This document shows positions 8,453 to 17,591 of a DNA stretch of 58,091 bases, one piece after another. This DNA is from Desulfobacteraceae bacterium (GTDB lineage: Bacteria > Desulfobacterota > Desulfobacteria > Desulfobacterales > Desulfosalsimonadaceae). The stretch covers positions 1-58,091 of the forward strand of contig JAABSH010000020.1 of NCBI GenBank assembly GCA_011390465.1, given 5' to 3'. The stretch's first letter is position 1; every line of letters begins with the position of its first letter. The translations under genes were made by a program, and so were the position numbers. A model generated the notes under the pieces. The model worked only from the letters and a program-made list of their open reading frames with translations, did not search any database and had not been told where the DNA came from.

Positions 8453-9820
8453 TTATTCAAAGGGCGGTTTCCATTTTTCAAGGGCTACGGGATAGCCCAG
8501 GGCGGCCAGGGCGCACAGGGTTTTTGCCAGATCCAGGATGCCGGAATGCCGGCCTGAAGCGGCATCCACTGCCAGAATATGCGCGGGCTGATTTTTTAAA
8601 ATGGTTTTGATCAGTCCGGTCAGTACGGTCCGGGGGCCGGTTTCCACAAACGTGCGGATGCCGTTTTCATACATGTTTTGAATTTCGCTCACAAAATTCA
8701 CCGGATGCGTGAGGTGGGTGGCAAGCACTTTTTTGGCATCTTCTGACGTGTCAGGATAGGGCAGGGCCGTGGTGTTGGAATATACCGGGACAGCGCACGG
8801 CACAGTGCCGGATGAAAACGCGGCCTGGTGGATTTTTTTTTCAAAGGGCACGGCCGCCGCCGCCACCAGCCGGCTGTGAAACGCCGCCGCCACAGGCAGA
8901 ATGATGGCGCGGATTTTGGTTTCCCGGCACAGGGCCGCCATTTTTTCGATGGCGTCTGTGGGACCGGACAAGACGCCCTGATCCGGGCTGTTTTGGTTGG
9001 CCAGAATCAGGTCAAGCCCGCTTTTTTTGATCAGCGCATGAATGGCCTCCAGGGGTGCTTTGACCGCCAGCATGCCGCCTTTATCCCCGTCCCCGCCGGC
9101 CGCCGCCATGTATTTTCCCCGGGCCGCGGACAGGGAAAAAAATGTGGATTCATCAAACCGGCCCCCTGCATACAGGGCGGAAAGCTCGCCGTAACTGTGG
9201 CCGCAGGCTGCATCCGGCACAATGCTGAATTTTTTCAAAATACTGACCATGCCGGCGCTCACCGCTCCAATGGCGGGCTGGGCAACATCCGTGGACCGCA
9301 GTTTTTCCTCCAGCACCGGTTTTTCATTTTCCGCGCCTGACAGCACGGGATACACATAATCGGCTAATTTTTGCGGGCCGTTAAAATGGCGGTCCGCAGC
9401 GGCAAGGGATTGGCCCATTTCCGGAAAACACCGGGCCAGATCCCGGCCCATGAACAGGTACTGACTGCCCTGGCCGGGAAACGCAAAGGCAATCGCTCCC
9501 GGGCAGTCCCCTTCGCCATAAGCTGTCTGTTTTAAGTTCCAGCAGGATTGGGGATGGACGTCAAGGGCTTCTGCGGCAGACTGAATGATATCACCGGGAT
9601 TTTTTAAATCTTCAACAATGGTGAGCATTCGGCAGTTGTGGCGGGGTGAAAATGCTGCCCGGCTGATTTCCGCCCGCCGGCTGAATGCAGATGTGTCAAT
9701 TCCGGCAGTTTCACGATACAGGGCTGTGAGCTGATCTTTCAACTCATCCCGGCTGGCAGCAGACAATGCCATAATTTCAGGGGCTGTGGCTCTTTTTTCC
9801 CCATAATCCTGATTTTGCAT
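8453..9820 (-). CDS. free-standing malonyl/acyl transferase (polyketide/PUFA-synthase type)
   Basis: 455 residues. Residues 10-105 resemble the KS-AT linker that precedes acyltransferase domains in type I polyketide synthases. Residues 110-430 are the AT fold: GQGSQ at 116-120, nucleophile elbow GHSYGE with Ser209, and the catalytic His in AAFHSR near 315. The arginine expected in the acid-binding motif lies in the SAARGKYM segment. It probably loads malonyl or another extender unit onto an ACP in trans. It follows pfaD by 55 bp in the same operon with a GGAGA box. No KS or ACP gene is in the window, so its partner synthase must be elsewhere. PfaB-like proteins are the closest functional analogy. 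Confidence 0.85.
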   Translation of the reverse strand: MQNQDYGEKRATAPEIMALSAASRDELKDQLTALYRETAGIDTSAFSRRAEISRAAFSPRHNCRMLTIVEDLKNPGDIIQSAAEALDVHPQSCWNLKQTAYGEGDCPGAIAFAFPGQGSQYLFMGRDLARCFPEMGQSLAAADRHFNGPQKLADYVYPVLSGAENEKPVLEEKLRSTDVAQPAIGAVSAGMVSILKKFSIVPDAACGHSYGELSALYAGGRFDESTFFSLSAARGKYMAAAGGDGDKGGMLAVKAPLEAIHALIKKSGLDLILANQNSPDQGVLSGPTDAIEKMAALCRETKIRAIILPVAAAFHSRLVAAAAVPFEKKIHQAAFSSGTVPCAVPVYSNTTALPYPDTSEDAKKVLATHLTHPVNFVSEIQNMYENGIRTFVETGPRTVLTGLIKTILKNQPAHILAVDAASGRHSGILDLAKTLCALAALGYPVALEKWKPPFE

Positions 9821-9875
9821 TTATATTTTTCTCCATATATTCAATAATTTAATTATTAAAAAATAAAGTTATGGT

Positions 9876-11660
9876 TTAAAGTTGCGCGGGTGATAAAATG
9901 ATTTGAATTTCCGCCATGGACAGGGGGGTAAATCTGCCCGCATGGGGCGGCAGGCACATGTCTGCCGCGGCAAGATCGGTTGCCAGCCGATGCCGGCGCA
10001 GTTCCGCGCAGGCCCCGGTCAGAAGGTTCATGGCAATGGTTTTAAACTTCCGGTTTTCCGGTATTTCCAGAAACGATCCCTGGGCCCATTCGTTAAACGC
10101 GCCCATGGAGGGGCCGCACCAGATCTGATAATCCTTTACCCGGTCCGGATCACCGCAGATAGCCCATTTAGCGGACTTTCCAAGATAGGACCGGAACAGC
10201 AGGGCCATTTTTCGTTTGGGATTTGATTTTGCGGCGTCCAGCTGAGCCGGATCATAAGCGTTAAAAAAAGAGCAGCATCCCTGCCATTCTTTTTCCAGAG
10301 AATTTTGAAAAATCATGGTTTCAAGTTCATTTTTCATGGATTCCGGAATCTGGTCAAGCCCGTCAAAGCGCTGATAAATGTCAAACAGCCGGGCGGCCCG
10401 CCGGGCAAACAGGGTGCCTTTTTTCAGCACCTGCACTTTGATGCCCCGTTCAAACAGGTTTGCGGAAGGCGCCATGGTCACGTCCGTTTGCGAGGCGTCA
10501 GCAAGCATTTCCCGGACGGCCCGGGACGTGCCGGATTCCGTGCAGGCCTGATTTACCGATCCGGTGAGCACATAATCCGCGCCCAGAGCAAAGGCTGCGG
10601 CGGCGGATAGCGGCGTGGCAACGCCCCCGCCCAGACCAATGCAGGGAAGGGCCCCATAGTGATATTTTTCAAACAGCCGGTTGCGCAGATCGATAATGGA
10701 CGGCAGCAGGGCCAGGGCCGCCCGGTTGTCTGTGTGGCCGCCGGAATCTGCTTCCGCGCTCAGATCTTCGGCTACCGGCACATGCCGGGCCAGGGCTGCT
10801 TCTTCCGCCGTAATCAGGTGCTGATCCCTGAGCCGGGCCACCAGTTTTTCCGGAGGAGGCGACAAAAACCAGGAAGCGATTTCAAGCCGGGAAGTTTTGG
10901 CGATAATTTTGTTGGGACAGACCACCTTTCCGTCCGGGGTGCGGTAAATGCCGTGCAGGCGAAACCGGAGCAGGGACGGGGTCAGTTTCAGGTATCCGGC
11001 CGCGCTCACGGTCCGGACCTTGTGGGTTAAATACAAATTCACCATGGCGGCTTCCAGATCCGCATTTCCCCCGTACACCAGGTTAAAGCCATATGGCTGG
11101 TCCGGCCCGGCATGGGATTGCACCTGGTGGATGGCGGCTTCCAGATTTGCCGGGGACAGTCCGGCTGCCCCAAAAAAGCCGATCATGCCGGCGTCTGCCG
11201 CGGCCCGGACCAGTCTGGCGGATGCAATGCCGTGGGCCATGGCCCCGGCCACGCAGGCGTATCTGAGGTGATATTTTTTTTTAAAGATCGGGTTTCCCAG
11301 CTGTTCCGGCACCAGGGCCGGCATCACGGACAGCAGGGGAAGCCGGCCGCCAGGGTCATCCGCCTCCGGTGGAGTTGTTTCTGGTTGATTCGCCTTCGGT
11401 TGATTTGTCTCCGGTTGAGTTGTCTCCGGTTGATTTATTTTTGGCTGTTCCGCCGGCCCGGACGTATTATAGCCGGACGTAATGCAGCCGGACGTAATAC
11501 AGCCGGACATGATACAGCCGGCTCGGCACACACCGGGTATCCCGCCGGCATCCACTGCGGCCAGGGGGTTTCCGATATGAATCAGGGCCTGATGAATGGC
11601 TGCCGGGTCGGTTTCCACGGAATCGGCGGGTTTAAAAAATTGTTTTATCGGTAAATTCAA
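9876..11660 (-). CDS. pfaD: PfaD-family flavin-dependent enoyl reductase (PUFA/polyketide trans-ER)
   Basis: 594 residues of the PfaD/2-nitropropane-dioxygenase-like TIM barrel. Characteristic segments are LPLLSVMPALVPEQLG, ACVAGAMAHGIASARLV, GFFGAAGLSP, PYGFNLVYGG, PCIGLGGGVATPLSAAAAFALGADYVLTGSVNQ, and near the end KDYQIWCGPSMGAFNEWAQGS. It reduces enoyl-ACP intermediates in trans using FMN. The start is TTG at 11658-11660, overlapping the hydrolase stop (TTGA), with AGGAG 7 bp upstream; no in-frame ATG occurs before residue 51. The segment at residues 49-101 is a low-complexity insert of two pentapeptide arrays (listed separately) between the short N-terminal cap and the barrel. Confidence 0.9.
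   Translation of the reverse strand: MNLPIKQFFKPADSVETDPAAIHQALIHIGNPLAAVDAGGIPGVCRAGCIMSGCITSGCITSGYNTSGPAEQPKINQPETTQPETNQPKANQPETTPPEADDPGGRLPLLSVMPALVPEQLGNPIFKKKYHLRYACVAGAMAHGIASARLVRAAADAGMIGFFGAAGLSPANLEAAIHQVQSHAGPDQPYGFNLVYGGNADLEAAMVNLYLTHKVRTVSAAGYLKLTPSLLRFRLHGIYRTPDGKVVCPNKIIAKTSRLEIASWFLSPPPEKLVARLRDQHLITAEEAALARHVPVAEDLSAEADSGGHTDNRAALALLPSIIDLRNRLFEKYHYGALPCIGLGGGVATPLSAAAAFALGADYVLTGSVNQACTESGTSRAVREMLADASQTDVTMAPSANLFERGIKVQVLKKGTLFARRAARLFDIYQRFDGLDQIPESMKNELETMIFQNSLEKEWQGCCSFFNAYDPAQLDAAKSNPKRKMALLFRSYLGKSAKWAICGDPDRVKDYQIWCGPSMGAFNEWAQGSFLEIPENRKFKTIAMNLLTGACAELRRHRLATDLAAADMCLPPHAGRFTPLSMAEIQIILSPAQL
11358..11447 (-). repeat. 15-bp minisatellite encoding QPETN-type pentapeptides in PfaD
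   Basis: Residues 72-101 of PfaD read as six pentads: QPKIN, QPETT, QPETN, QPKAN, QPETT, PPEAD. At DNA level the unit is a degenerate CGGTTGATTTGTCTC-like 15-mer. The array is hydrophilic and Pro-rich, and is probably an unstructured linker whose length may vary between strains. Confidence 0.8.
11457..11516 (-). repeat. 15-bp minisatellite encoding CITSG pentapeptides in PfaD
   Basis: Residues 49-68 read CIMSG, CITSG, CITSG, YNTSG. The DNA repeat unit is AGCCGGACGTAATRC. It directly precedes the QPETN array, separated by three residues (PAE). Regular Cys spacing of five residues is unusual in a cytosolic flavoprotein. Confidence 0.8.
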
Positions 11661-12481
11661 TATCCTGCTCCTGATTCTGCATCTGATCCATTTGCATCAA
11701 GGATAAATTTTTGTATAATTTCAAAATAGTTTCTGCCGGCCACCAGCATCAGGGTGTTGTGGTCCGCGCCGGAAATGATGTGCAGCTGTTTTTGCCGGGC
11801 CGGAGCCCGGTCATGGAGATCCCGGGCATGAAAAACCGGAATAATCTGATCCTGTTCACCATGGAGGATCAATGTGGGGCCGGGATACCGGGCAATCTGT
11901 TCCGCGTTTGAAAACAGGGCCGCCTCCCGGATCCCGGAGTGTTCCGTCCGGATGCCCAGTCGTTTAAAAAGATCCGCGGTATGGGCAAACCCGCTTTCAA
12001 CTATCAGCCCCCGGACCTGTTTTGGATAGGCAGCGGCCAGCGCAATGGCGGACGCGCTGCCCAGAGATCGTCCCATGATCCACAGAGGCCCGGTTCTGTG
12101 GTTTTGTTTCATCCAGTTTGTAAAATGATGAAATACGGTATGGGCGTCGCTGAACATGGCGCTGATGGTGGGATTTCCCGTGCTTCTGCCGTATCCCCGG
12201 AAGTCCGCCACCATGAAATTGAGCCCGAAATTCATATACACCGGGCCGATGTCGTCATAATCTTCGGCGATTTCACCGTTGCCGTGAAAAAACAGAAGAT
12301 GGGGGGCTTGAGAATTGCTCAGATACAGCCGCGCGCCGATGCGGTGGCCATCTTCCGTGTCAATGTTCATGGTTTCGGCATATGCCGGCACTGGCCGGCC
12401 GGACTCGGTGCGGGGATGAAAAATAAACTGCAGAATCTCCGGCCGGTCCAGGGCGGAAACGTCAGGCTGCTGCTGATGCAT
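11657..12481 (-). CDS. alpha/beta hydrolase (BEM46/ABHD17-like)
   Basis: 274 residues. The oxyanion motif is HGNGE (66-70), the nucleophile elbow GRSLGS has Ser139, the acid is Asp211 in HGEQDQIIP, and His241 lies in SGADHNTL: a complete triad. FRGYGRS (94-100) is typical of the BEM46/DUF-type serine hydrolases. There is no signal peptide, so it is cytoplasmic. It is the first gene of the operon hydrolase-pfaD-acyltransferase, with translational coupling to pfaD. It may act as a thioesterase releasing or editing acyl chains, which is inference from position. A near-perfect AGGAGGTGA ribosome site precedes the ATG. Confidence 0.85.
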   Translation of the reverse strand: MHQQQPDVSALDRPEILQFIFHPRTESGRPVPAYAETMNIDTEDGHRIGARLYLSNSQAPHLLFFHGNGEIAEDYDDIGPVYMNFGLNFMVADFRGYGRSTGNPTISAMFSDAHTVFHHFTNWMKQNHRTGPLWIMGRSLGSASAIALAAAYPKQVRGLIVESGFAHTADLFKRLGIRTEHSGIREAALFSNAEQIARYPGPTLILHGEQDQIIPVFHARDLHDRAPARQKQLHIISGADHNTLMLVAGRNYFEIIQKFILDANGSDAESGAGY

Positions 12482-12612
12482 GGATTCACCTCCTGTGTGT
12501 GCAACAAAAAAGCTTGAAATTTAAAGGGCGTTTGGGTAAAGCACAGGTTATTTAGTGTTTATCATTTCTTGGGTCATATTTCCACCTTTTCAAATCATCA
12601 AGGTGTCATAAA

Positions 12613-13068
12613 ATGCGGAAAAACAGTTATTCTTTCCTTTACGCGCAACGGGGTTTTACCCTGATTGAGCTCATGGTCGTGATTGTGATTCTGAGCGTGC
12701 TGGCGGTCTGGGTGGCCCCAAAGATCATGGGCCGGCCGGATCAGGCGAAACAGGTAAAAGCCCAGGTGGACATTCAGAGCCTGGAAACCGCGCTCAAGCT
12801 TTACAAGCTGGATAACGGCCATTATCCCACCACCGACCAGGGCCTTGAAGCATTGGTTACCAAACCGGATACCGGTAAAACCGCCAAAAACTGGCGCACC
12901 GGCGGCTATCTGGAAAAAGGTCAGGTGCCCAAAGACCCGTGGGGCAATGAGTTTATTTATCTGTCTCCCGGGACCCACAGTGATTTTGACCTTATCTCCT
13001 ATGGGGCGGACGGTGAGCCGGGCGGTGAAGAGTACAACAAGGATATCAATAACTGGGAAATCGAATAA
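12613..13068 (+). CDS. gspG: type II secretion major pseudopilin GspG
   Basis: 151 residues. The prepilin peptidase site is [11 protein letters not shown] with Glu at +5 and a 14-residue leader. The body has the GspG signatures [23 protein letters not shown] and a C-terminal region ([38 protein letters not shown]) that forms the Ca-binding loop of the family. It is the main subunit of the T2SS pseudopilus. First gene of the plus-strand gsp operon, divergent from the hydrolase operon across a 130-bp spacer. Confidence 0.97.
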   Translation: MRKNSYSFLYAQRGFTLIELMVVIVILSVLAVWVAPKIMGRPDQAKQVKAQVDIQSLETALKLYKLDNGHYPTTDQGLEALVTKPDTGKTAKNWRTGGYLEKGQVPKDPWGNEFIYLSPGTHSDFDLISYGADGEPGGEEYNKDINNWEIE

Positions 13069-13074
13069 GCCCGC

Positions 13075-13599
13075 TTGAAATTTTTCCGGTACATAACACC
13101 CCCCCGCGATCAGGGATTCACCCTTATCGAACTGATTGTGGTGATCTCCATTATCAGCGTGCTGCTGGCGTTTTCCCTGCCCCGGCTGGATGCCTCTTTT
13201 TTTTCGGACAAAGACCGTAAAATTTCCACCTGGATTTTGCTGAAAGTCAAATTATTAAAAGAGCAGGCGGTTCAGGAGCAGACCCTTTTTGTGCTGAATG
13301 TTGACCTGGACGAAGGCACCATGTGGACTTCCGCCGGTCCCATGACCGATGAAACCCCGAAAACAGACGAATTTAAGGTGCCGTCGGGATTTGAGATCAT
13401 GGATGTGGCGGTGCCGGGCGATGACCCGAATGATGATAAAAAAGTTTCCCGGGGCGTGGCGGAAATCAATTTTTACCGCCAGGGATATTCTGATAAAGCC
13501 ATTATCCACCTTCGGGACCGGGACAATAATCAATTTTCTTATCTGATTGAACCGTTTCTTCCCCATGTCAAAATTGTTGAGGAATATGTTGGATTTTAA
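13075..13599 (+). CDS. gspH: type II secretion minor pseudopilin GspH
   Basis: 174 residues with leader cleavage at QG-FTLIELIVVISI (Glu +5). The globular part is divergent, as usual for GspH. The start is TTG at 13075, 6 bp after the gspG stop; the leader is then 14 residues. Assignment rests on N-terminal pilin signature, size and position between gspG and gspI. Confidence 0.88.
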   Translation: MKFFRYITPPRDQGFTLIELIVVISIISVLLAFSLPRLDASFFSDKDRKISTWILLKVKLLKEQAVQEQTLFVLNVDLDEGTMWTSAGPMTDETPKTDEFKVPSGFEIMDVAVPGDDPNDDKKVSRGVAEINFYRQGYSDKAIIHLRDRDNNQFSYLIEPFLPHVKIVEEYVGF

Positions 13600-14020
13600 T
13601 TCCCGCCGGGATTTCAGATATCCAGCGAAAAATACCGCCGGGTTCACCCTGCTGGAAGTCATGGTGTCGGTTGCCGTGATCGCGGTGGTGCTGGTGAGTA
13701 TCATCCGTCTCCAGGGACAGACCATTGGCATGAACGAAACCATCCGGTTTTACACTCTGGCCCCCATGCTGGCGGAATCCCGGCTGGCGGAAATCGTCCT
13801 GAACCCGGAAGCTGCTGAGATGTCCGATGCCGGGGATTTTGGAGAAGACTATCCCGGTTATGCCTGGAAAGTGGATGTTACGGACGTGGATCTGGATGTT
13901 TTTGAAAGCCCGCTTGTCAAAATGAAACAAATCGATGTGGCCATTGATTTTAACAGCGGGCAGCTGAAATTTTCCCTGCGCCATTTTCTCTGCGATGATA
14001 CCGGAGCAGATGATGCGTAA
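13586..14020 (+). CDS. gspI: type II secretion minor pseudopilin GspI
   Basis: Class III signal peptide NTAG-FTLLEVMVSVAVIA with Glu +5, then a short globular domain with ETIRFYTLAPMLAESRLAEI, the conserved GspI element. Possible starts are TTG 13547, ATG 13565 and ATG 13586; I chose 13586 because it gives a 19-residue leader and the smallest overlap (14 bp) with gspH and lies just after a GAGGA box, although that spacing is short. It forms the tip complex with GspJ and GspK. Confidence 0.9.
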   Translation: MLDFNSRRDFRYPAKNTAGFTLLEVMVSVAVIAVVLVSIIRLQGQTIGMNETIRFYTLAPMLAESRLAEIVLNPEAAEMSDAGDFGEDYPGYAWKVDVTDVDLDVFESPLVKMKQIDVAIDFNSGQLKFSLRHFLCDDTGADDA

Positions 14021-14750
14021 GCCGGTGATGCGTGACGACAGGGCTGCCAGAGCCGTAAAAAGGTCAACTGCCGGGTTTACCCTCATGGAAATTCTGATTG
14101 CGACCTTTATTTTCTCGGTTGTCATGTCTCTGATTTTCAGCACTTTCAACGGCGTGATATCCCGCACGGACGCCATTAAAAGCGGCATGAACGGGTATGA
14201 AATGGCCCGCACCTGCCTGGACCGGATCTGCGCGGATTTAAACGCCATTTATGTGGAGCAGAAACCCCTGTATCAGCCCCCGGATTTTGATGATCCCCCG
14301 GACCCTTACGGTGTTTTCGGAAAAGTGAGCTTCAGCGGAAATAAAAGTTTTTCACAGCTCCGGTTTGCTTCTTTTGCGCACCTGCCCATGACCCGGAACC
14401 CGGAAAAAGGGATTGCCGAGATTGTTTATTATGTCAAGGAACGGGGGTATCCGGAGACGGAACGGGTGCTGAAACGCTCGGATGTTATTTATCCCTATGA
14501 TGAAGATTACGAGTTTGAAGAAAAAGACAGTGATCCGGTGCTCTGCGAAAATGTTGAAACATTTACCCTCACTTTTTATGATGAGGACGCAAATGAACGG
14601 GAAACCTGGGATTCGGACGCGGATATGCTGAAATATGCCACACCTTCCGCACTGGACATTGAACTCACCATCAACAGCGGTCAGGGAGAGGGCACTTATT
14701 CCTTTTTCAGAAAAATTGCCCTGCCCGTGGTCCGGGAAAAAACGGAGTGA
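14013..14750 (+). CDS. gspJ: type II secretion minor pseudopilin GspJ
   Basis: About 245 residues. Leader cleavage STAG-FTLMEILIATFIFSVV with Glu +5. The large globular region ends with the family-like CENVETFTLTFYDEDANERETWDSD. Start taken at ATG 14013, 6 bp after GGAG and overlapping the gspI stop by 8 bp; an upstream in-frame ATG at 13995 is also possible. Tip-complex pseudopilin. Confidence 0.92.
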   Translation: MRKPVMRDDRAARAVKRSTAGFTLMEILIATFIFSVVMSLIFSTFNGVISRTDAIKSGMNGYEMARTCLDRICADLNAIYVEQKPLYQPPDFDDPPDPYGVFGKVSFSGNKSFSQLRFASFAHLPMTRNPEKGIAEIVYYVKERGYPETERVLKRSDVIYPYDEDYEFEEKDSDPVLCENVETFTLTFYDEDANERETWDSDADMLKYATPSALDIELTINSGQGEGTYSFFRKIALPVVREKTE

Positions 14751-14753
14751 GTT

Positions 14754-15857
14754 ATGACCCTCTGGCCCCCTGACAATCAGAAAGGGGTGGTGCTGATTCT
14801 CACCCTGACCATTGTTACCATTCTGGTAACCGTGACCTTTGAACTCAACCGCCAGATGCAGTCCTCGGTATTGAGCGCGGCCGTGGTAAGGGACCGGGTG
14901 CTGCTGGATCATATGATCGATTCCGCTGTTGAAGTGGCCAAAGGTATTCTGATCGCGGACAAAAATGATTCTGAAATTGATTCTGTTCAGGAAGACTGGG
15001 CGGTTCCGGAAAAAATTGACGCGTATCTGGCGGGCATGCCCTTTGAGCAGGGGGAAGTGGGGCTGATGATTACCGATGAGCTGAGCCGGGTGCAGGTGAA
15101 CGCCCTGGTGCAATTTCCGGATGGAAAGGATTACAATACGGCCCAGCGGGATCTGTGGCTCCGGTTCATCTCGCTGATGCTCGCCCAGCAGGAGGACGCC
15201 AGACAGGAGACAGCGGAGCTGTTTACGGATGAACTTCCTGAGCCCGGGGCCGTGATCAACCCCATCAAAGACTGGCTGGATGACAATGACAATGATGCCA
15301 TTACCGGCCTGGACGGCGCTGAAAATGAATATTACGAGGACCTTGATCCGCCGTATAAAACCCGGAACGGGCCGATCCGGTATGTGGAGGAGCTGGTGCG
15401 GACCAAAGGCATTACGCCGGAACTTTTTTATACCCTTAATGAAGAAGTCATGGGAATTTCCAATTTTGTGACCGTGCACGGGCTTGCCGCTTCCGGAGAT
15501 AAATTTACCTATACCGGAAAAATAAACATCAATACTGCGGAAATGCCGGTGCTGGCCGGGCTGCTGCCACTGGGTCATGAATTTCTGGCCCCGGAAATCT
15601 ACAATTACCGGATTGAAAAGGCGGAGGAACGGTTTTTGTATGATTTAACCGGCGCAGCCTGGTATAAACAGGTGCCCGGGTGCAGTGAAGTGGATATCCC
15701 GGAGGAGCTGATCACCACCCAGAGCGATCTTTTCCGGATTGAATGTTTTGCAACAGTAAACGACGTTCAGAAAATCGCCACCGTGATCGTGGAGCGGCAA
15801 AAAGACGCGGAATCCGGGAAGTGGTATTGTAAACTCCTGCGCCGTCAATATGAATAA
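14754..15857 (+). CDS. gspK: type II secretion minor pseudopilin GspK
   Basis: 367 residues. The prepilin site KG-VVLILTLTIVTILVTV lacks Glu at +5, as is normal for GspK. The long alpha-domain follows with PIKDWLDDNDNDAITGLDGAENEYYEDLDPPYKTRNGPIRYVEELVRTKGI, the conserved Asp-rich Ca-binding stretch, and INTAEMPVLAGLLP. It caps the pseudopilus. Starts 3 bp after gspJ. Confidence 0.95.
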   Translation: MTLWPPDNQKGVVLILTLTIVTILVTVTFELNRQMQSSVLSAAVVRDRVLLDHMIDSAVEVAKGILIADKNDSEIDSVQEDWAVPEKIDAYLAGMPFEQGEVGLMITDELSRVQVNALVQFPDGKDYNTAQRDLWLRFISLMLAQQEDARQETAELFTDELPEPGAVINPIKDWLDDNDNDAITGLDGAENEYYEDLDPPYKTRNGPIRYVEELVRTKGITPELFYTLNEEVMGISNFVTVHGLAASGDKFTYTGKININTAEMPVLAGLLPLGHEFLAPEIYNYRIEKAEERFLYDLTGAAWYKQVPGCSEVDIPEELITTQSDLFRIECFATVNDVQKIATVIVERQKDAESGKWYCKLLRRQYE

Positions 15858-16026
15858 ACCCAAATGAATAAAACCGGTAATTATTTCTTTACTTTGCCGG
15901 CCATCCAAACTATAGACGGTGGTTAACCGGATTTTGGCATTGCCCTGGTGGTGTTGATTTTTTTCCGTTAAAAACGCTGAAACGCTGGGGTCTCGCTGAA
16001 AACCTGCAATCTGATTTTATGGTGTT

Positions 16027-17532
16027 ATGAGCAGAAAAATTTTTTCATTGGATATCCGGAGCAGGGGCATATTTGCACTGCTCGTTGAAAACAGCCTCAA
16101 GGAAACCCGGATTGACGGGCGGATGCATGTGCCTTTTGCGGACGTGCCGGAACCGTCTGAGGAGGTGGATGCCGCTGAAGGCCTCCGCTCCCGGCTATCC
16201 GCGGCCCTTGGGGGTGTTGCGGAAGCAATGGACCTTTCCGGTGCGGAAACCATTGTTACCATTCCCGCGGCCTGGGTGTCTTTTCGCAATTTCCAGGTGC
16301 CGTTCAAAGACCGGCGGAAAATCCGGCAGGTGCTTCCCTTTGAACTGGAGCCCCTGCTGCCGTATCCGGTGGATGAAATGGCCATTGATTTTCAGATTGT
16401 TCAGCCGGCGGAAAAAACCGATATCCTTGTGAGTGTGGCCCGGACCGAAGCGATTGCCGTCATTCGCGACGTGCTTCAGGCTGCTGGCCTTGATCCGTAT
16501 CTGCTGACCCCGCCCGGCCTTCCCGGGGCTGCGTATCTTGCCACCCTGCCGGAGTATGATCAGGACGTTGTGGTCGCGGATGTGGATGATGAATATGCCA
16601 CTGTGGTCGCGGTGGCCGGGGCCAAGGCGCATGTTGCCCGGTGTTTTTTTCTGAAGGCGGCAGACCCGGCCCGAACGGCTGAACGGCTGGGGGACAGTAT
16701 CTTTCAGGTGATTACCGCGTTTGAATCTTTATTTTACAGAGACTTTACCCCGTCAAAAATTCTGATTACCCAAAACCGTGCCGCTGATCCGGAAAATGAC
16801 GAAGACCCCATTGACATGGCGGTTTTTCGCCGGAAAATTGAAACCACCCTGGGCATCAGTGTTGAACCGATAAACATGGCCGCGATATTGCGGGAAAAAA
16901 TGGACCTGACCGAAGCCGGCGAACCCTCTCCGGTCCTCATGAACACGGCACTGTCCCTGGCTGCCATGGAAATCCTGGGCATCCGCACCATTAATTTTTT
17001 CGGCGAGCATTCCCTGATCCGGAAATACTGGGAAGAATATAAGCATAATTTTATCAAAACCGGTCTCATTGCCGCGTTTGTGTTTGTGCTGATCATGTTT
17101 AACGTGCTGTTTGAAGCCCGTTTTCTTCAGGATCAGGCCAACCGGCTCAATCGCCGCATCGCGTTTATTTTTCAGTCCACATTTCCGGAAGTGGAAAAAA
17201 TCATTGATCCGGTGCAGCAGATGCAGACCCTGGTGCGGCAGGAACAGGAAAAAACCACCTTTTCCGGCATCATTGAGCAGGAAGTGCTGAATATTGATAT
17301 TTTAAAGGAAATCAGCGCACGGATACCCCAGGACCTGGATGTGGAACTGACCAATTTTGTCCGTGGCGAGGACAATGTGGTGATTTCCGGGCATACGGCT
17401 TCCTTTAATAATGTGGATGATCTGAAAAACCGGCTGGAACAGGCGGACATTCTGAAAAATATTACCATCAGTTCGGCCAATATGGAAAAATCCACCAGCC
17501 GGATTCAGTTTAAATTGAAAATTGATTTGTAA
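16027..17532 (+). CDS. gspL: type II secretion inner-membrane platform protein GspL
   Basis: 501 residues. Residues 1-300 form an actin-like (PilM/ASKHA) cytoplasmic domain starting RKIFSLDIRSRGIFALLVE; VPFKDRRKIRQVLPFELEPLLPYPVDEM is a typical PilM/GspL segment. One TM helix lies at about 345-362, then a periplasmic ferredoxin-like domain (about 400-501). It recruits GspE and pairs with GspM. Separated from gspK by 169 bp, the largest gap in the operon, in which I see no gene. Confidence 0.92.
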   Translation: MSRKIFSLDIRSRGIFALLVENSLKETRIDGRMHVPFADVPEPSEEVDAAEGLRSRLSAALGGVAEAMDLSGAETIVTIPAAWVSFRNFQVPFKDRRKIRQVLPFELEPLLPYPVDEMAIDFQIVQPAEKTDILVSVARTEAIAVIRDVLQAAGLDPYLLTPPGLPGAAYLATLPEYDQDVVVADVDDEYATVVAVAGAKAHVARCFFLKAADPARTAERLGDSIFQVITAFESLFYRDFTPSKILITQNRAADPENDEDPIDMAVFRRKIETTLGISVEPINMAAILREKMDLTEAGEPSPVLMNTALSLAAMEILGIRTINFFGEHSLIRKYWEEYKHNFIKTGLIAAFVFVLIMFNVLFEARFLQDQANRLNRRIAFIFQSTFPEVEKIIDPVQQMQTLVRQEQEKTTFSGIIEQEVLNIDILKEISARIPQDLDVELTNFVRGEDNVVISGHTASFNNVDDLKNRLEQADILKNITISSANMEKSTSRIQFKLKIDL

Positions 17533-17591
17533 CCCATTATTGTCGGGTTTATGGCCCATGCTGCTGAACCTGCTGAACCACTGAGGACAGG

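Noticed and set aside
14352-15578. 408-codon minus frame over gspJ/gspK
   Set aside because: Antisense shadow of conserved pseudopilin genes; no motif.
15864-15926. 20-codon frame between gspK and gspL
   Set aside because: No ribosome site, no motif, and this length is expected by chance.
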